Shown here piece after piece: positions 50,827-61,162 of a stretch of 64,000 bases of DNA. The stretch lies in contig VWZL01001361.1 in assembly GCA_013396915.1 (NCBI GenBank), positions 1,386,740-1,450,739 on the forward strand. The letters run 5' to 3'. Made by a program: the position numbers and the translations under genes. Source of the DNA: Stercorarius parasiticus (lineage: Eukaryota; Chordata; Aves; Charadriiformes; Stercorariidae). Under the pieces are notes generated by a model. The model ran no database searches and was not told the DNA's origin. It saw only the letters and a list, made by a program, of their open reading frames with translations. Position 1 is the first letter of the stretch. Each line of letters starts with the position of its first letter.

Positions 50827-53332
50827 CCCTCACCGCCAGCGATGCCGCCGGCTTTCTTGCCCGCGGGTGCCTTGGAAATGTCTCTTTCTTTCCCCCTTGC
50901 TGCCCAGGAAGCAACAGCCTGAGCAACAGGCTCACTACTGTAATTTCAGGTCTTCTGCTTAGTGCTTGCCCCTTTGCATGCAAGAACCCTTCATCCGTGG
51001 GGCTACGCTTCTCAGCTCCCCAAAAGTAGCATGCATTCCCGTCCCTGTTTGGCAGACAGCCTGGGCTGTGCATACGTGACAATGATGCTGCCCTGACTTT
51101 CTGGCCTGTGAGCCGTGGTGTACAGTTTTCTCCATGGTCTTTGCCCGAGAACGTGTCTGGGGAGGTTGTGCCCCTGTGGAGGCTGCGGAGTGAGGAGCCA
51201 GGAGAGCCCCTGTGCCATGGCAGATGCTCTGGAGTCCAGGCAATCCTTCCCTGCCTTTGTGCTTGCTGCTTTTACGCCTTCCCACTCCTGCTCTGGGCAG
51301 CAGAGGAGTAATTAAAATCATTGCCTAAACAGAGAGAGTTCGACCGTCTCGCCCCAGGCAGAAGAGAGGAACTCGTCACGGCTTGCGGTGTAAATGCCAC
51401 CGTGCAGCAATTAATAACGACTCTCTGCCCTTTCCCTTCCGCCTGCCCGAGTGCACTGTGCACAGGGACAAGTGACACTTCCCAACCCCATGGTGACAGG
51501 AAAGGCAATGGCAGCTCGCAGGGAGGAAGTGGTGTAAAAACTACGATCCTAGCCCCCAAATCCTGAAATTAATTTAAGAGCGATGACATTGAAACACTGT
51601 GGAGTCTCTTTTGTGTATGACCTTGCATTTAAACCTTTGCAGTTCGTATTTTCAAGCTTTTATGTGGTAGGTGCAAGAACAAGCTATTTAATATTGAAGT
51701 GGCAGCTGCCATCCCCACTTATTCACATGACTCCAGCAGATGGAGCTTTATAAAGAGCAAACATGACAAGGTCCAAGGTAAGATCAGAATATCTGTTGCA
51801 AGAAACTAGTTTGGCTGGTGGCATCTGGGAGGTCACCAGAGAATCAGGAGTGAAGATTATAAAGCCTCCTTCGCAGATCCCCACCATACTCATCCATCCA
51901 TCCTCCAGCGTCTCTGTTACACTCCCAGTTACACACAGGAGACTCAGGCATTTGCCAGGAAGGCGGCCAGGAGCCACTAGAGAGAGCTCCCACCCTGCAG
52001 TGTGCTGTGAACTACCTGAGAGTTGTGTGGCCATACCACGCGGTAACAGTGGCAGCTGCTAATTTCATCTGTGTGCAGGCTGGCGGAGGAAAGTGTTTTC
52101 TGGCTCTTGCAGGAGGTGAAGGCAGGATCTGCAGGTGCAGGAGTGGGGTAGAAGTAGGGTAGGAGAGGTGATGTCTGGTGCAGGAAGGAGGTGAGGGTCT
52201 CAGGCATTTTGGGAGGGGGGCATACAACTGGAAGGGGCTATGGTTTGTAGGTTCTAGAGGGAGAAAGTATGGTTTGTGGGGTGAGCGTTGCAAGGATGGG
52301 GAGCACAGGGGACTGAGGGAACTGGGGTAGAAGCTGAGAGCTGCTTTCACTAAAGGTGGAGCAAGCACCCAGACTGGTAGCTCCTGCCATGGCCGCTGCT
52401 GCCAGGAGGGAGGATGAGCAAGCTGGGTCTGAGAAACCCTGTGCCAGAGTGAGAGGACAGGCAGGCAGGCAGAGCAGTTGATTCCTTTCTTTCTCTGGCA
52501 AAGCCCTGGAGTGGAGACAGCCGTGCCGGAACATGGCAACCAGCTCTGACCCACTGCCAGCCTCGAACAGCTTAAAACAACAACAAAGAAGCAACCACCA
52601 AACTGTCTTGCTTTGATTAATAAGAAAAATCAGAACAACGTGGCTCTCTAGCCTGGCAGGAGGCAGGTTGTCCTCAGAGGCTGTTCTGGCAGCGTCACCC
52701 TGCCAGCATCCCCACCCCAGGTCCCAGTGGGAGAGCTGTGGGATGGCTCCTGGGCTCAGGCGCTACAGGGGAGGAAGCTGTGGCCAGGAAAGCCGCGTCG
52801 TGGCCCTGGTTTCCAGCGAGCTGGCGAGGGGAGAGGAGTCCTGCAACCCAAGCTTTGTCCCTGCAGACTCCTGCTGAGGCCAGCTGCGGTTGTAGCAGTG
52901 CCATCTCGGCCCAGGAGGCAAGAGCCAGGTTTGGCATCGGTGGGCATGGCCGGGAGCTTGCTGCTGGCAGTCCTGCCTGGCCGCGGGTAAGGAGAGGCAG
53001 AGTACTGCCATCTATTGCCAGGCACCTGGATTACAGACCTTGGTGGGTGGCATTTCAAAGCCAAGTCTAGCAATTTTTGGTTTTTTTCTGGTCTTTGGCT
53101 CGGTGAAGGGATGGGCATGTTGTTTGAAACACTTTAAATAGATCAGGTCTTAGGTGCCTACAGTGCATTTTAGGTGAGCCTTAGCCAGACTCCAACCTGG
53201 GGAGAATTTGGCTTTCCTTTGTGCTTTTGCAAAATGAGTTATTCTTCCTTTCCTGCCTTAAGTTATGTGAGGTTCCTTTGTGTGGTGAAGCACTTGTCTT
53301 ACTCCATCCCACCCCAGAAGTGCCTAGATCAC

Positions 53333-53795
53333 TGTCGTGGTTTTGGCCGTATTGGCCAATCAGAACGACAGATGGCCTTCCCCCCCGCCTCTCCTCAGAG
53401 AGGAGAGAAAGAGATAAGGAGATTTAAGAGTTTAGAAAAAGAACTAAACTACTTTAATGAAAATAATAATAAATAAGAAAATAGTAAATAATAATAATAG
53501 AATAAAATNNNNNNNNNNNNNNNNNNNNNNNNNNNNNNNNNNNNNNNNNNNNNNNNNNNNNNNNNNNNNNNNNNNNNNNNNNNNNNNNNNNNNNNTTGGT
53601 TGTTACAGCAATAAGTAAAAGCAAGAGCCTCTGTGCATACCATTCCTTGGTATAATCAGGTCTTATCACTCTGAGAGTGAATGGTTTCTGAACAATATGC
53701 TGTTAATTTCAGACTTTAGTCAGTTAGAAGAGGCCTAGCTAAAAAGTAAAATTACAAATCAGAAAATTGGTTCTGTTTTACCTCAAACCAGGACA
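53333..53795. mobile_element. Solo LTR of an endogenous retrovirus-type element
   Basis: The element starts TGTCGTGGTTTTGGCC and ends CTCAAACCAGGACA, the TG...CA termini of a retroviral LTR. It is flanked by identical 5-bp direct repeats ATCAC (53328-53332 and 53796-53800), the target-site duplication. The 463-bp span includes an AT-rich AATAAT tract and an 87-N gap (53509-53595). No gag, pol or env sequence adjoins it, so it is a solo LTR left by recombination between two LTRs. I recognise the start as similar to LTRs common in bird genomes. A 5-bp duplication fits ERVL- or ERVK-type families, but I cannot name the family. The terminal dinucleotides do not fix the strand. Confidence 0.85.
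53509..53595. other. Assembly gap (87 Ns) inside the LTR
   Basis: The gap follows an AATAATAAT-rich tract, suggesting that the simple repeat in this LTR caused assembly failure. Confidence 0.95.
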
Positions 53796-53800
53796 ATCAC

Positions 53801-55542
53801 TTACCCCAGCCTTTGACCGGAAGACAGCTAAGAGGTGGATGCAGAGAAGGGGCAGAGTGACTTTCCTAGTTCAGAAACCATATGTGAAAGGAGGACAAAG
53901 AGGCAGAGGGAGGATAACAGACTGTCTTCATGGGGTGAACAGGCCTGGAACACAGTGTGTGTTACTGAGCTAAGACTGGTGTGTCTGAATACTGTATTTT
54001 TGTTTCACAGGGTAAGCAGTGAGACAGGGACATTTGCAGAGAGTAGGAAAGGTGTTTGTCGCTATGCGAACCTGGAGGGAATCCTGCAGTGCTTTGAAAA
54101 GATCTTCTCGGGCTTGATGACTGTGCAGTAGGCCAGTAGAGAAAACATTCTGAAGACCAGGGCAAAGTCATTCAGAAAATGAGCTGGCTGTCACTGCCAG
54201 GCTCTTCAGTAAAGACAACAACTCACTGTGAAATTGTGGTTTAGAAGCAAAACAACAAAAAAACCCAAATTAGGACAAAAAAGCAATAGGAGAAAAAATG
54301 TGCTCAGCATTTGTTATTAAATGTATCAATAATGCTTGCTCCTCAGGCAAATCCTGCTCCTTTTTGATCACCTACTTTCAGAAGTATATGACGGAGGTAC
54401 AAAGATAACACAAATGAGCAGAGGTTAAGAATAATACTCAGATAAGAGGGTAAAAAAACCTTTGTGTATCAGAGAAGAGTCACAGCCGAAGTGATTGACC
54501 TGTCCCACTGATTATTTTACATTCCTTGGTTCTACTGTCTCTGATACAAAATGGTTGAGGAAGCCAGTTGGCTAGCCTGAACTAGATGCTGAACTTCCAG
54601 GTGGAAAATATTAGATGAAATGAGAGTCACAAAGGAAATTAATAACAAAGCAGGGAATTAAACCAAGGTCTCCAAAGTCTGAACCCCTGGAACAGTCTTC
54701 TCTTTCAAAAGTCTAAAGAAAAAAAGACATTAAACTGATAAAAGTAAATCGTGGTTTTATTGAAAACATGATTAACCTGGGGAAATCTTCCCTGCTAGGT
54801 GTCGCCAGTTTGAGTACATAGCGGGACTCAAAAGAAAGGATTTGACAGTTACGTGAACAACAAGAATACTTGTGATGACTTTGGCTAGGAGAAAACTGCA
54901 AACCATATAAGTTGTGCTGCAGGGCATAAGTCAACTGCTGGCTGTCAGGGACAGGAAGAAATTTTCTCTGTGAGAAGGTTACTGTATAATTATCTATGAC
55001 GGTGTCTCTTCCTTTGAAGTGTTTAATCTTGACCAGTGAAGGCAAGATAATGGACCACGTAGTTTTTTGAAGTTTTTGTGTGACAGGGGCATTATCTGGT
55101 CCTGATGGCAATTTCTGCCTGTTTGGTATCCCACCTTTCTCCAGGGTTCTGTTCAACTTCTTAAATGTCTCAAGCAAAGACATTTCTGCTCCCTACCCTC
55201 CATGAAAAACATTTTGAAGACAGCAGTCCTTGACATGAGTGAACTATTCTTGCCATTCATGCTAGACTTTCTCTTGCTCATGTTTGCTCCAGTTCTCCTA
55301 GGTGATTTTTCTGGGGATGACCTCAAGGAAGCCCTCTATTGCTGGGACTGTAGCCCTACCTCTTGTGTCTGCTCCTGTCCCATCTGTTGCAGTCATGTCT
55401 CTCTTGTTCTGTGATCTGTGCCTTACCGCCTCGGTGCTCTTTGGTTCAGTCTAGAAGTTAAATGTGTTATTTTTTTAAAGCTGTGTTGCTGCTCTTCTGG
55501 GTATCTTCACGTATTTTGTGTCTTTTACTTTGTATCTTGCAG
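53801..55542 (+). other. FSTL1: 3' end of presumed FSTL1 intron 1
   Basis: No separate exon was recognised. A weak MIR-like stretch (minus strand) lies near 54630-54720. The intron ends with a T-rich tract and TCTTGCAG directly before the exon at 55543. The last 81 bases are open in the FSTL1 frame and start with ATG at 55462 (see findings). Confidence 0.6.
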
Positions 55543-55647
55543 GAAGAGCCAAGGAGCAAATCCAAGATCTGCGCCAATGTTTTCTGCGGAGCTGGGCGGG
55601 AGTGTGCAGTGACAGAGAAGGGAGAGCCAACTTGTCTCTGCATTGAG
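55543..55647 (+). CDS. FSTL1: FSTL1 coding exon: FOLN part of the follistatin-like module
   Basis: The exon encodes 35 residues beginning [14 protein letters not shown] and ending TCLCIE. It is bounded by acceptor TCTTGCAG and donor GAG|GTAGGA and is phase 0 at both ends. This is the first part of mature follistatin-like 1 just after the signal peptide, nearly identical to mammalian FSTL1. Its five cysteines belong to the follistatin N-terminal (FOLN) subdomain. FSTL1 is a secreted, glycosylated matricellular glycoprotein of the SPARC/BM-40 family that modulates BMP/TGF-beta-type signalling and acts in lung, heart and connective tissue. The signal-peptide exon that should precede it is not visible. 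Confidence 0.97.
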
Positions 55648-56884
55648 GTAGGAGGGCGGCACAGTTTCTGCCTCTGGGATGGGCATCACCAATACCCTCC
55701 TGGGCTGTATTTCAGTCACTGGAAGGATCCCGTGATGGGATGAGGCTATGGCCGTTTTGGAGCAGCTGCAAATTCACAGTGGCTCTTTGAACAGCAGGGC
55801 CTTTCCCAGTGTCATGTGGGGGAAGAGCCCTGCAGGGTAGATATCGTCTGGGGCTTGCAGCTGTTCTACTCGCACAACTGCCTGGGGTCTTTAAACACAC
55901 AGGAGACTTGGCTGGAGGTCTTTTGTTGGGAAAACCCAGTAGGGTATTGATAGGCATCTGGCTTTGGAGGGCACTATAGGGAGTGGTCTGCGAGCTCCAA
56001 GACAACCTGCCCCCACTGGCATCTTGTTTGAGGAGGTTACAAGCACCCTACTAAAAATCAGCTTTTGTAAAATGGAAATAATTGTGGTGGAGTGCTGTGA
56101 GGATGAATAGCTCCGTCCAGCAGGGAGACAGAGATGATTAGAAGAGCCTTTCCCAGCTGTAGAGACACAGTGTCTCCCTACTCTGCTCTGCCCTTTGCTT
56201 TCAAACCATTCCTGTCTGGCTCCTGGGAATGGGCATGTGGCTCTTTGTTCCCACTTCCCTCAGAGCCTGCAACTCTCACACAGTCAGCCTGGGCACTGCA
56301 GAGTGAAATGCCCCATTAGCAGAGAGTCTGTCACTCTGGGTAGGCTTGGCCAGACTGAAAGGGACACAAGAAAGAAGCCCGCAGCCTGAACAGTGGCACT
56401 GGTGAACTCGCCCTCTGCTGTAGGCTGTGCTCTTTGTTCGTGGCTGATGGCTTATTCTACATTCAGTTGCAGAAAGGTGGAGCAGAGTCTACAAAGAGAT
56501 GTAATGGAGTTCAACAAGCAGAGGTGCACAGAAGAGAGTCACAGAAACACCTCTGGGCAGGCACATCCAAGGCATATAGAGCAGCAGTTGCAGGATTACA
56601 CAGTATTTATGCTGGGGACTGATTTCTCTGTTGGGCTCTTCTTTCAGGCTCCTGTCATGGTGGTGGTGATGGGGGCTGGGATAAAGGGAAGCCTTTGAAC
56701 CCACACCCGCAGACTTCTCTGTGCAGGTTTTTCTGGGATGGTGATTGGTGGGCTCAGCCTGTTCCAAACACCTTTTGGGCCATGGGGGCTTCTGTTGAGC
56801 CAGGTTGATGCTGGGACTCCCCTGCTTCCCTCTAGCTGTCCTAAAGAGGCAGGTAAAATGCTGTCTTCTCTGGCTCTCTCACAG

Positions 56885-57014
56885 CAATGCAAACCTCATA
56901 AGAGGCCTGTGTGCGGCAGCAATGGCAAGACGTACCTGAACCACTGTGAGCTGCACCGTGACGCCTGCCTCACTGGCTCCAAGATCCAGGTGGATTACGA
57001 TGGCCACTGTAAAG
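56885..57014 (+). CDS. FSTL1: FSTL1 coding exon: Kazal-like subdomain
   Basis: The exon encodes 43 residues from [17 protein letters not shown] to VDYDGHCK plus one base. It is bounded by acceptor CTCTCACAG and donor AAAG|GTAACC, entering in phase 0 and leaving in phase 1. It is the Kazal-type half of the follistatin module, with the [21 protein letters not shown] signature and conserved cysteines. In this family the module mediates protein-protein contacts; it is not known here as a protease inhibitor. The join from ...CLCIE to QCKPH matches the mammalian protein without a gap. Confidence 0.97.
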
Positions 57015-58020
57015 GTAACCCTGTGTCAGGGAGTGATGAGGGCCGGCTAGCTTCTAAGGGAGGGAGAGCTGGAAGCCAAGCATGATAACAAGGCAAGGCA
57101 GAGGTGCAGAGGTCTTGCCAGCCAGGACCCTGTCCCACAGTTGCTGAGTAGGCTAACAGGGCAAGCCGGAGAACAACAGCCAGGTTCAACCAAGAGTCCA
57201 GATCACCAGGCCTGAGGTTGAGCTGTGAATTCAAGTCAGGATCAGGTCCAGTGGTGGTAACCAGGATCAGGCACAGGCCTGTAATTGCCAGACAAGTCCA
57301 TAGTGATGCAGTCTATAGCAGTCTGAGATACAGGTGGGAAGACAGTCACCAGGTGAGGGCCTAGATTGACAGGATCTATGGCAAGTGCAGGAGTGGTCAC
57401 AACAGATCTGGAGACAGGCATACCTACAACATAATCCCAGGCAAGGATTTAGGGGCTGAGACATCAGCTGAAATGGGCTGATGGGTAGAGAGGGTGGATG
57501 AAGGCCCTAGGTGAGGTTGGCAGGGCCATTTAAGGCCCTCATTAGTGCACCTGGGGCTCTGATACCTTTGCTGTGGTGGGATCTTGGAGCTATTGTCTCC
57601 CTGGATTGGTGGGAGGGGGCACTTAGGAGAGCAGGGCAAGTTCTTGCTCCTGCCTGTCTCTCTCTTCATGGATTCCGCCAGGCAGAGGTCTCTCAGTCTA
57701 GCTGCTAAGGAAAGGTCAGACTCTCAGGATAAACCCCCAAAGCCCATACTACCATTCAAGTTCATGAAGGACCCTCAAGAACTTCAGGAGCAAGGATTTT
57801 GCCTCAATGGCAGGGCTGTTTAACTCACCCCCGTATCTTGGGTCGCAGCCTTGCACATGCCTGTCTCTCCTAAATGAGAGGTAACCTCTGTGAAAAGAGC
57901 TGTTCCAAGAGTGGTCAGATGACATGGGAAAAATAGCACAGGCCCAAAGTGCCTGACCTCCTTTAGTTCTTGAGCGAAACCTCTGCCAGAACCACATGTA
58001 GCCTGTTGCTAAGAAGTAAC
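57015..58020 (+). other. FSTL1: FSTL1 intron, left part, with degenerate CAGG-rich repeat
   Basis: No coding segment. From about 57115 to 57480 words such as CCAGATCACCAGGCCTGAGG, TCAGGATCAGGTCCAG and ACCAGGATCAGGCACAGG recur in diverged form, suggesting a decayed minisatellite or an unclassified old repeat. A CArG-type CCATTTAAGG lies at 57526-57535. Confidence 0.5.
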
Positions 58021-58455
58021 TCAGAATCACAGGATCATTGAGGTAGCAAGGGAGCTCCTCTCCTAAGATCATCTACTCCAAGTTACTTGTTCAAGCAGGG
58101 TCACCTAGAACAGGTTGCCCAGGGCTGTGTCCAGTCCAGGGTTTTGAGTATCTCCAAGGATGGAGACTCCACAACCTCTTTTGCCAACCTGTTCCAGTGT
58201 TCAACCAGCCTCACAGTAAAAAAGTGTTCCCCTATGTTCAGATGGAATTTCCTGTGTTTAAATATGTGCCCGTTGCCTCTTGCCCTGTCAGTGGACACTA
58301 CAGAGAAGAGTCTGACTCAGTCTTCTTCATTCCTTCCCATCAGATGCATAAACATTGATGGTATTGCCCCTGAGCCTTCTCTTCTTCAGGTTGAACAATC
58401 CTCAGCCTCCCCTCGGGTGACACATGTTCCAGTCCCTTAATCATACATGTGGTCC
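58021..58455 (-). mobile_element. CR1 LINE 3' fragment in FSTL1 intron
   Basis: AGAATCACAGGATCATTGAGG at the left is the reverse complement of a CR1 tail, followed by CACCTAGAACAGGTTGCCCAGG, TTGAGTATCTCCAAGGATGG, CAACCTGTTCCAGTGTTC and the CTCTTCTTCAGGTTGAACAA block. In the minus frame a degraded RT C-terminus is readable (58101-58298). The copy is about 435 bp, antisense to FSTL1, and its right end is about 120 bp from the acceptor of the 33-nt exon. Confidence 0.92.
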
Positions 58456-58575
58456 CCATGTTTCCAAAGGCTCCCAGCTTCGTCTGCTCTTGCCCAAGTG
58501 GCACCCAGGGTGGGAAGAGATTTGTATTGCTTCATGTTGTGTCAGAAATATCCTCTTCTATCTTTCCAATCACAG

Positions 58576-58608
58576 AGAAGAAGTCTGAGAATCCAGCTGC
58601 AAGTCCAG
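58576..58608 (+). CDS. FSTL1: FSTL1 33-nt coding exon (linker)
   Basis: This short exon completes the split codon G|AG and encodes EKKSENPAASP before a final split codon, leaving in phase 1. The acceptor is CCAATCACAG and the donor CCAG|GTGAGA. It corresponds to the mammalian linker EKKSVSPSASP between the follistatin module and the EC domain. The Ser/Pro/Ala composition suggests a flexible hinge, and it is less conserved than its neighbours. Its length, phase and similarity to the mammalian linker make the call firm despite its small size. Confidence 0.95.
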
Positions 58609-60131
58609 GTGAGAAGCCATCTCCTTGCATGGCTGGGGCCTCTGTATGTGTTTGGGAAGAGAGGTGGGGAGGAAGGTCTGCGGGGCGAGTTAACAGCTCT
58701 GTGTTAAAGTGGTACTCTGCACTGGCTGTTGCAGTCTGAGTTGGTAAATCAGCTGAAATATGATTGCCTGGCTCTCTACTCCTGGGTAACCTTTCAGAGC
58801 TCGTACATCTCCTGTGCTCTTCACCGTGCTGGGATGTCTCAGGGACTCAGAGTACGTACAAGGTGCGGGGAAACCCAGTTTGCTCCTAGGGACACAAGCT
58901 GTGTTCACCACCCAGACTGAGGGAAGAGGCACTCTTTTGAAAGGAGACTTTGTGAAATTTTGCTTCAGCAGTGATTAACTGATGGGCACAGGCGTAGCAC
59001 TACGTAATGAAGGGGGCGTTGCCTGGGGAGTCAGGAAGTGTAGCTGAACTACCTCTCCCATCAGTGAACAAGTCTCTTTGATTCCCTGTGCCTGGTTTCT
59101 CTGCTTACGCCTTGTGTACTTAGACTATGGATTTTGGGGCCATGGCCTGGGCTTCATCAAGGGACCCTTTTCCTATGCATGGCCTCTAAGTGCCAGAGCT
59201 GTATAATTGTCATCTTCAGCTTCCTAGGACAGATGAGAGCAAACCCAAGTACAAACTTAAGGGAAAGGACCATTTTCAGGGCATGGCCACCACCTCAAAG
59301 CAGTTTCAAGGAAGTTCAAAACTACACATGCAGAAACTGTCCGTCCGGTTGTGATTGTAGTCACTGGATTCAGAAGGAGATCCTTAGTGTGTGTAAGCGA
59401 CATAAATGCACACTGATTCCCCTTCTGGCTCCATTGGCCTCTGGGCAGGTGTGACAACTCACAGAAGCCAGAAGATCTAGGCTTTCAGTTTTGCTTCGAA
59501 ATACATAGATCAGTATTAGCACACAAGGTGGTATCCACTTAGTGAAACCTGTGACGCTGGAGAGCACTGCAAACAAGCCCATCTTGACCCCCTCTCAGGG
59601 CAAGTCAAGGCTTTGAAGAAACGAATTCTCCTGAGATGTTAGGCTCCAAAATTCAAGTCCTGGGGAAAGCGTGGTGGAAGGTCTCGCTCAGTTTAGTCTT
59701 CGCCCTTGCAGAGGATGTAGGTTTTGGTACTTGAGGGATGACAGCTGAATGCCTGTTCTGCACGGTATAAGGAAGCCTGGGGACACTGTCGGTCACCTTC
59801 CTCTCTCGGTCCGGGGACTCTTCACACCAAGACGAGTCCACCCCGAGTTGCTCTTTCACAAACTTAAGGGATGGGAAGGCAGAAAGGGTTTGGGAGGAGT
59901 GTCGTTTTCTGGCCTTGCCACATGGTGTCACCCACAGCCTATCCGCAGTTCAGCACATGGCACCTCTGCTTTGATCTGGCCGCGGTGCATCTCCAAGGAG
60001 GAAGGGGCCTACAAATTGCCATCAGGGCTGTCTGGCTGGTTTTTATTTCCAGTTGTCTCTTTGCAGTCTCCCTGCTAACTTCTATTTCTCTCATCCTTGC
60101 TTTTCTTCTACTACACCTTCTCCTGTGACAG
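58609..60131 (+). other. FSTL1: FSTL1 intron
   Basis: The intron is 1523 bp with GT-AG ends (CCAG|GTGAGA to CTCCTGTGACAG). A MIR-like relic is likely at 59010-59110. Nothing else is recognisable. Confidence 0.85.
59010..59110 (+). repeat. MIR-type SINE relic
   Basis: GGGGAGTCAGGAAGTGTAGCTG, then CAGTGAACAAGTCTCTTTGATTCC and CTGTGCCTGGTTTCTCTGC resembles a MIR copy from the B-box side through the core. Diverged, with approximate boundaries. Confidence 0.55.
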
Positions 60132-60262
60132 TCGTCTGCTATCAGTCGGACAGAGATGAGCTTCGTCGCCGTGTCATCCAGTGGCTGGAAGCTGAGATTA
60201 TCCCAGACGGATGGTTTTCCAAGGGCAGCAACTACAGTGAAGTCCTGGACAAGTATTTCAAG
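60132..60262 (+). CDS. FSTL1: FSTL1 coding exon: start of the EC (SPARC-like) domain
   Basis: The exon completes the split Val codon and encodes [20 protein letters not shown] through [12 protein letters not shown], leaving in phase 0. The acceptor is TGTGACAG. The donor reads AAG|GCAAGC, a GC rather than GT donor, matching the AG|GCAAG pattern of GC-AG introns. The protein segment is the start of the extracellular SPARC-like domain of FSTL1, a helix rich in Glu/Arg that leads to the first EF-hand. The NYS sequon corresponds to a known N-glycosylation site of the mammalian protein. If the intron were retained, the frame would run on to a stop at 60386-60388. Confidence 0.96.
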
Positions 60263-61134
60263 GCAAGCAGAGCAGCACCTGCCTTAGAGGCCAGACTAGG
60301 TTTTCTGCCCGGGCAGGAAACGTTTTGCTGCCCTTTCCTGGCAGCAGAGCAGCTGCCATGCCCCCACGCAAGAGGCTCCAGTGTGTGATGGGCCTGTCAA
60401 GCTGGGTGCCTGGGAGGTCTGGTATGTCCTACAGCATGATGTGTTATGGACTGCCTGCAGCAGCTGCTGGCAGAGCCACTGACACAGCTATGTGACAGCC
60501 CAGACCTGGAGCATCCCTGGGGATCTGACCTGCCCTGGGGAAAAGGAGGAGGGCAGGCCAAGCATGCCTGTGGCAGGGGAGAGGAGAACTGATCTCAGGG
60601 GACAAAAGAGACCCAGAGGAGAAAAGGTGGGTGAAAGGGCTGGAAATGCAGGTAAAAGGAGCAGGAAGCCAGGGCAGGGGCTGCTGATCCTTTGTTCCAG
60701 ACTGTCCCAAGGCCATGTTGAGATGGTGATAGGGGATGCTTGGGGGCTTCAGGGGGAATATTGGCTTGCAAGGACTATGGCTCAGTTGTGTCTGAGAGCT
60801 GGCAGTTCCCTAGTGCTCTGCAGAGAGGAGCCGCCCATGAGTTTCGGGCTCTGCAATAATTCCATTCCTCTTCCGTCTTCCCTTCTCCCTGCCAGTCTGT
60901 CCCTCAGTCCATCCCCACCCCCTTTTGTAATCAGTGGATCACACACTTCTCCCATGCTCCTGCCACATGCACTGCTGCATCCCTCCCCCTCACGCCCAGC
61001 TCCTGATAAAGACTTCAAAGCACTCAGGATGGAGCTGGAGGAGCAGGTGGGGAAAGGGGGAGAGTGTTTAAATCATAAGCTGTTGACAGCGAGAGATTAA
61101 TGGTGCCTGACAGGAGTTAGCGCTGCAAGCAAAT

Positions 61135-61162
61135 TTGCCATGGCAATGGCACCCCCTGGTGA
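61135..61162. promoter_or_regulatory. X-box core palindrome next to a CTCF-like motif
   Basis: TTGCCATGGCAA (61135-61146) is a perfect 12-bp palindrome, identical to the core of the canonical X-box but lacking the outer G and C. It is followed at 61149-61162 by GCACCCCCTGGTGA, whose reverse complement TCACCAGGGGGTGC matches the CTCF core CCACCAGGGGGCGC at 12 of 14 positions. Regulatory use is inferred. Confidence 0.45.

Larger units (their letters stand above)
48338..53327 (+). other. FSTL1: Presumed FSTL1 intron 1, continued
   Basis: No exon is supported. An open frame at 48462-49175 on the + strand (237 codons) has no recognisable domain. A MIR-like relic lies at 49260-49362 and an X-box-like sequence at 50813-50826. 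A short ATG-plus-donor arrangement at 52946-52986 looks like a leader exon but has the wrong splice phase for FSTL1. Confidence 0.5.

Noticed and set aside
52946..52986. ATG followed by a Leu-rich leader and a GGGTAAGG donor, resembling a signal-peptide exon
   Set aside because: Its phase is wrong: 41 bases leave phase 2, while the FSTL1 exon at 55543 needs phase 0. Joining them gives an early stop.
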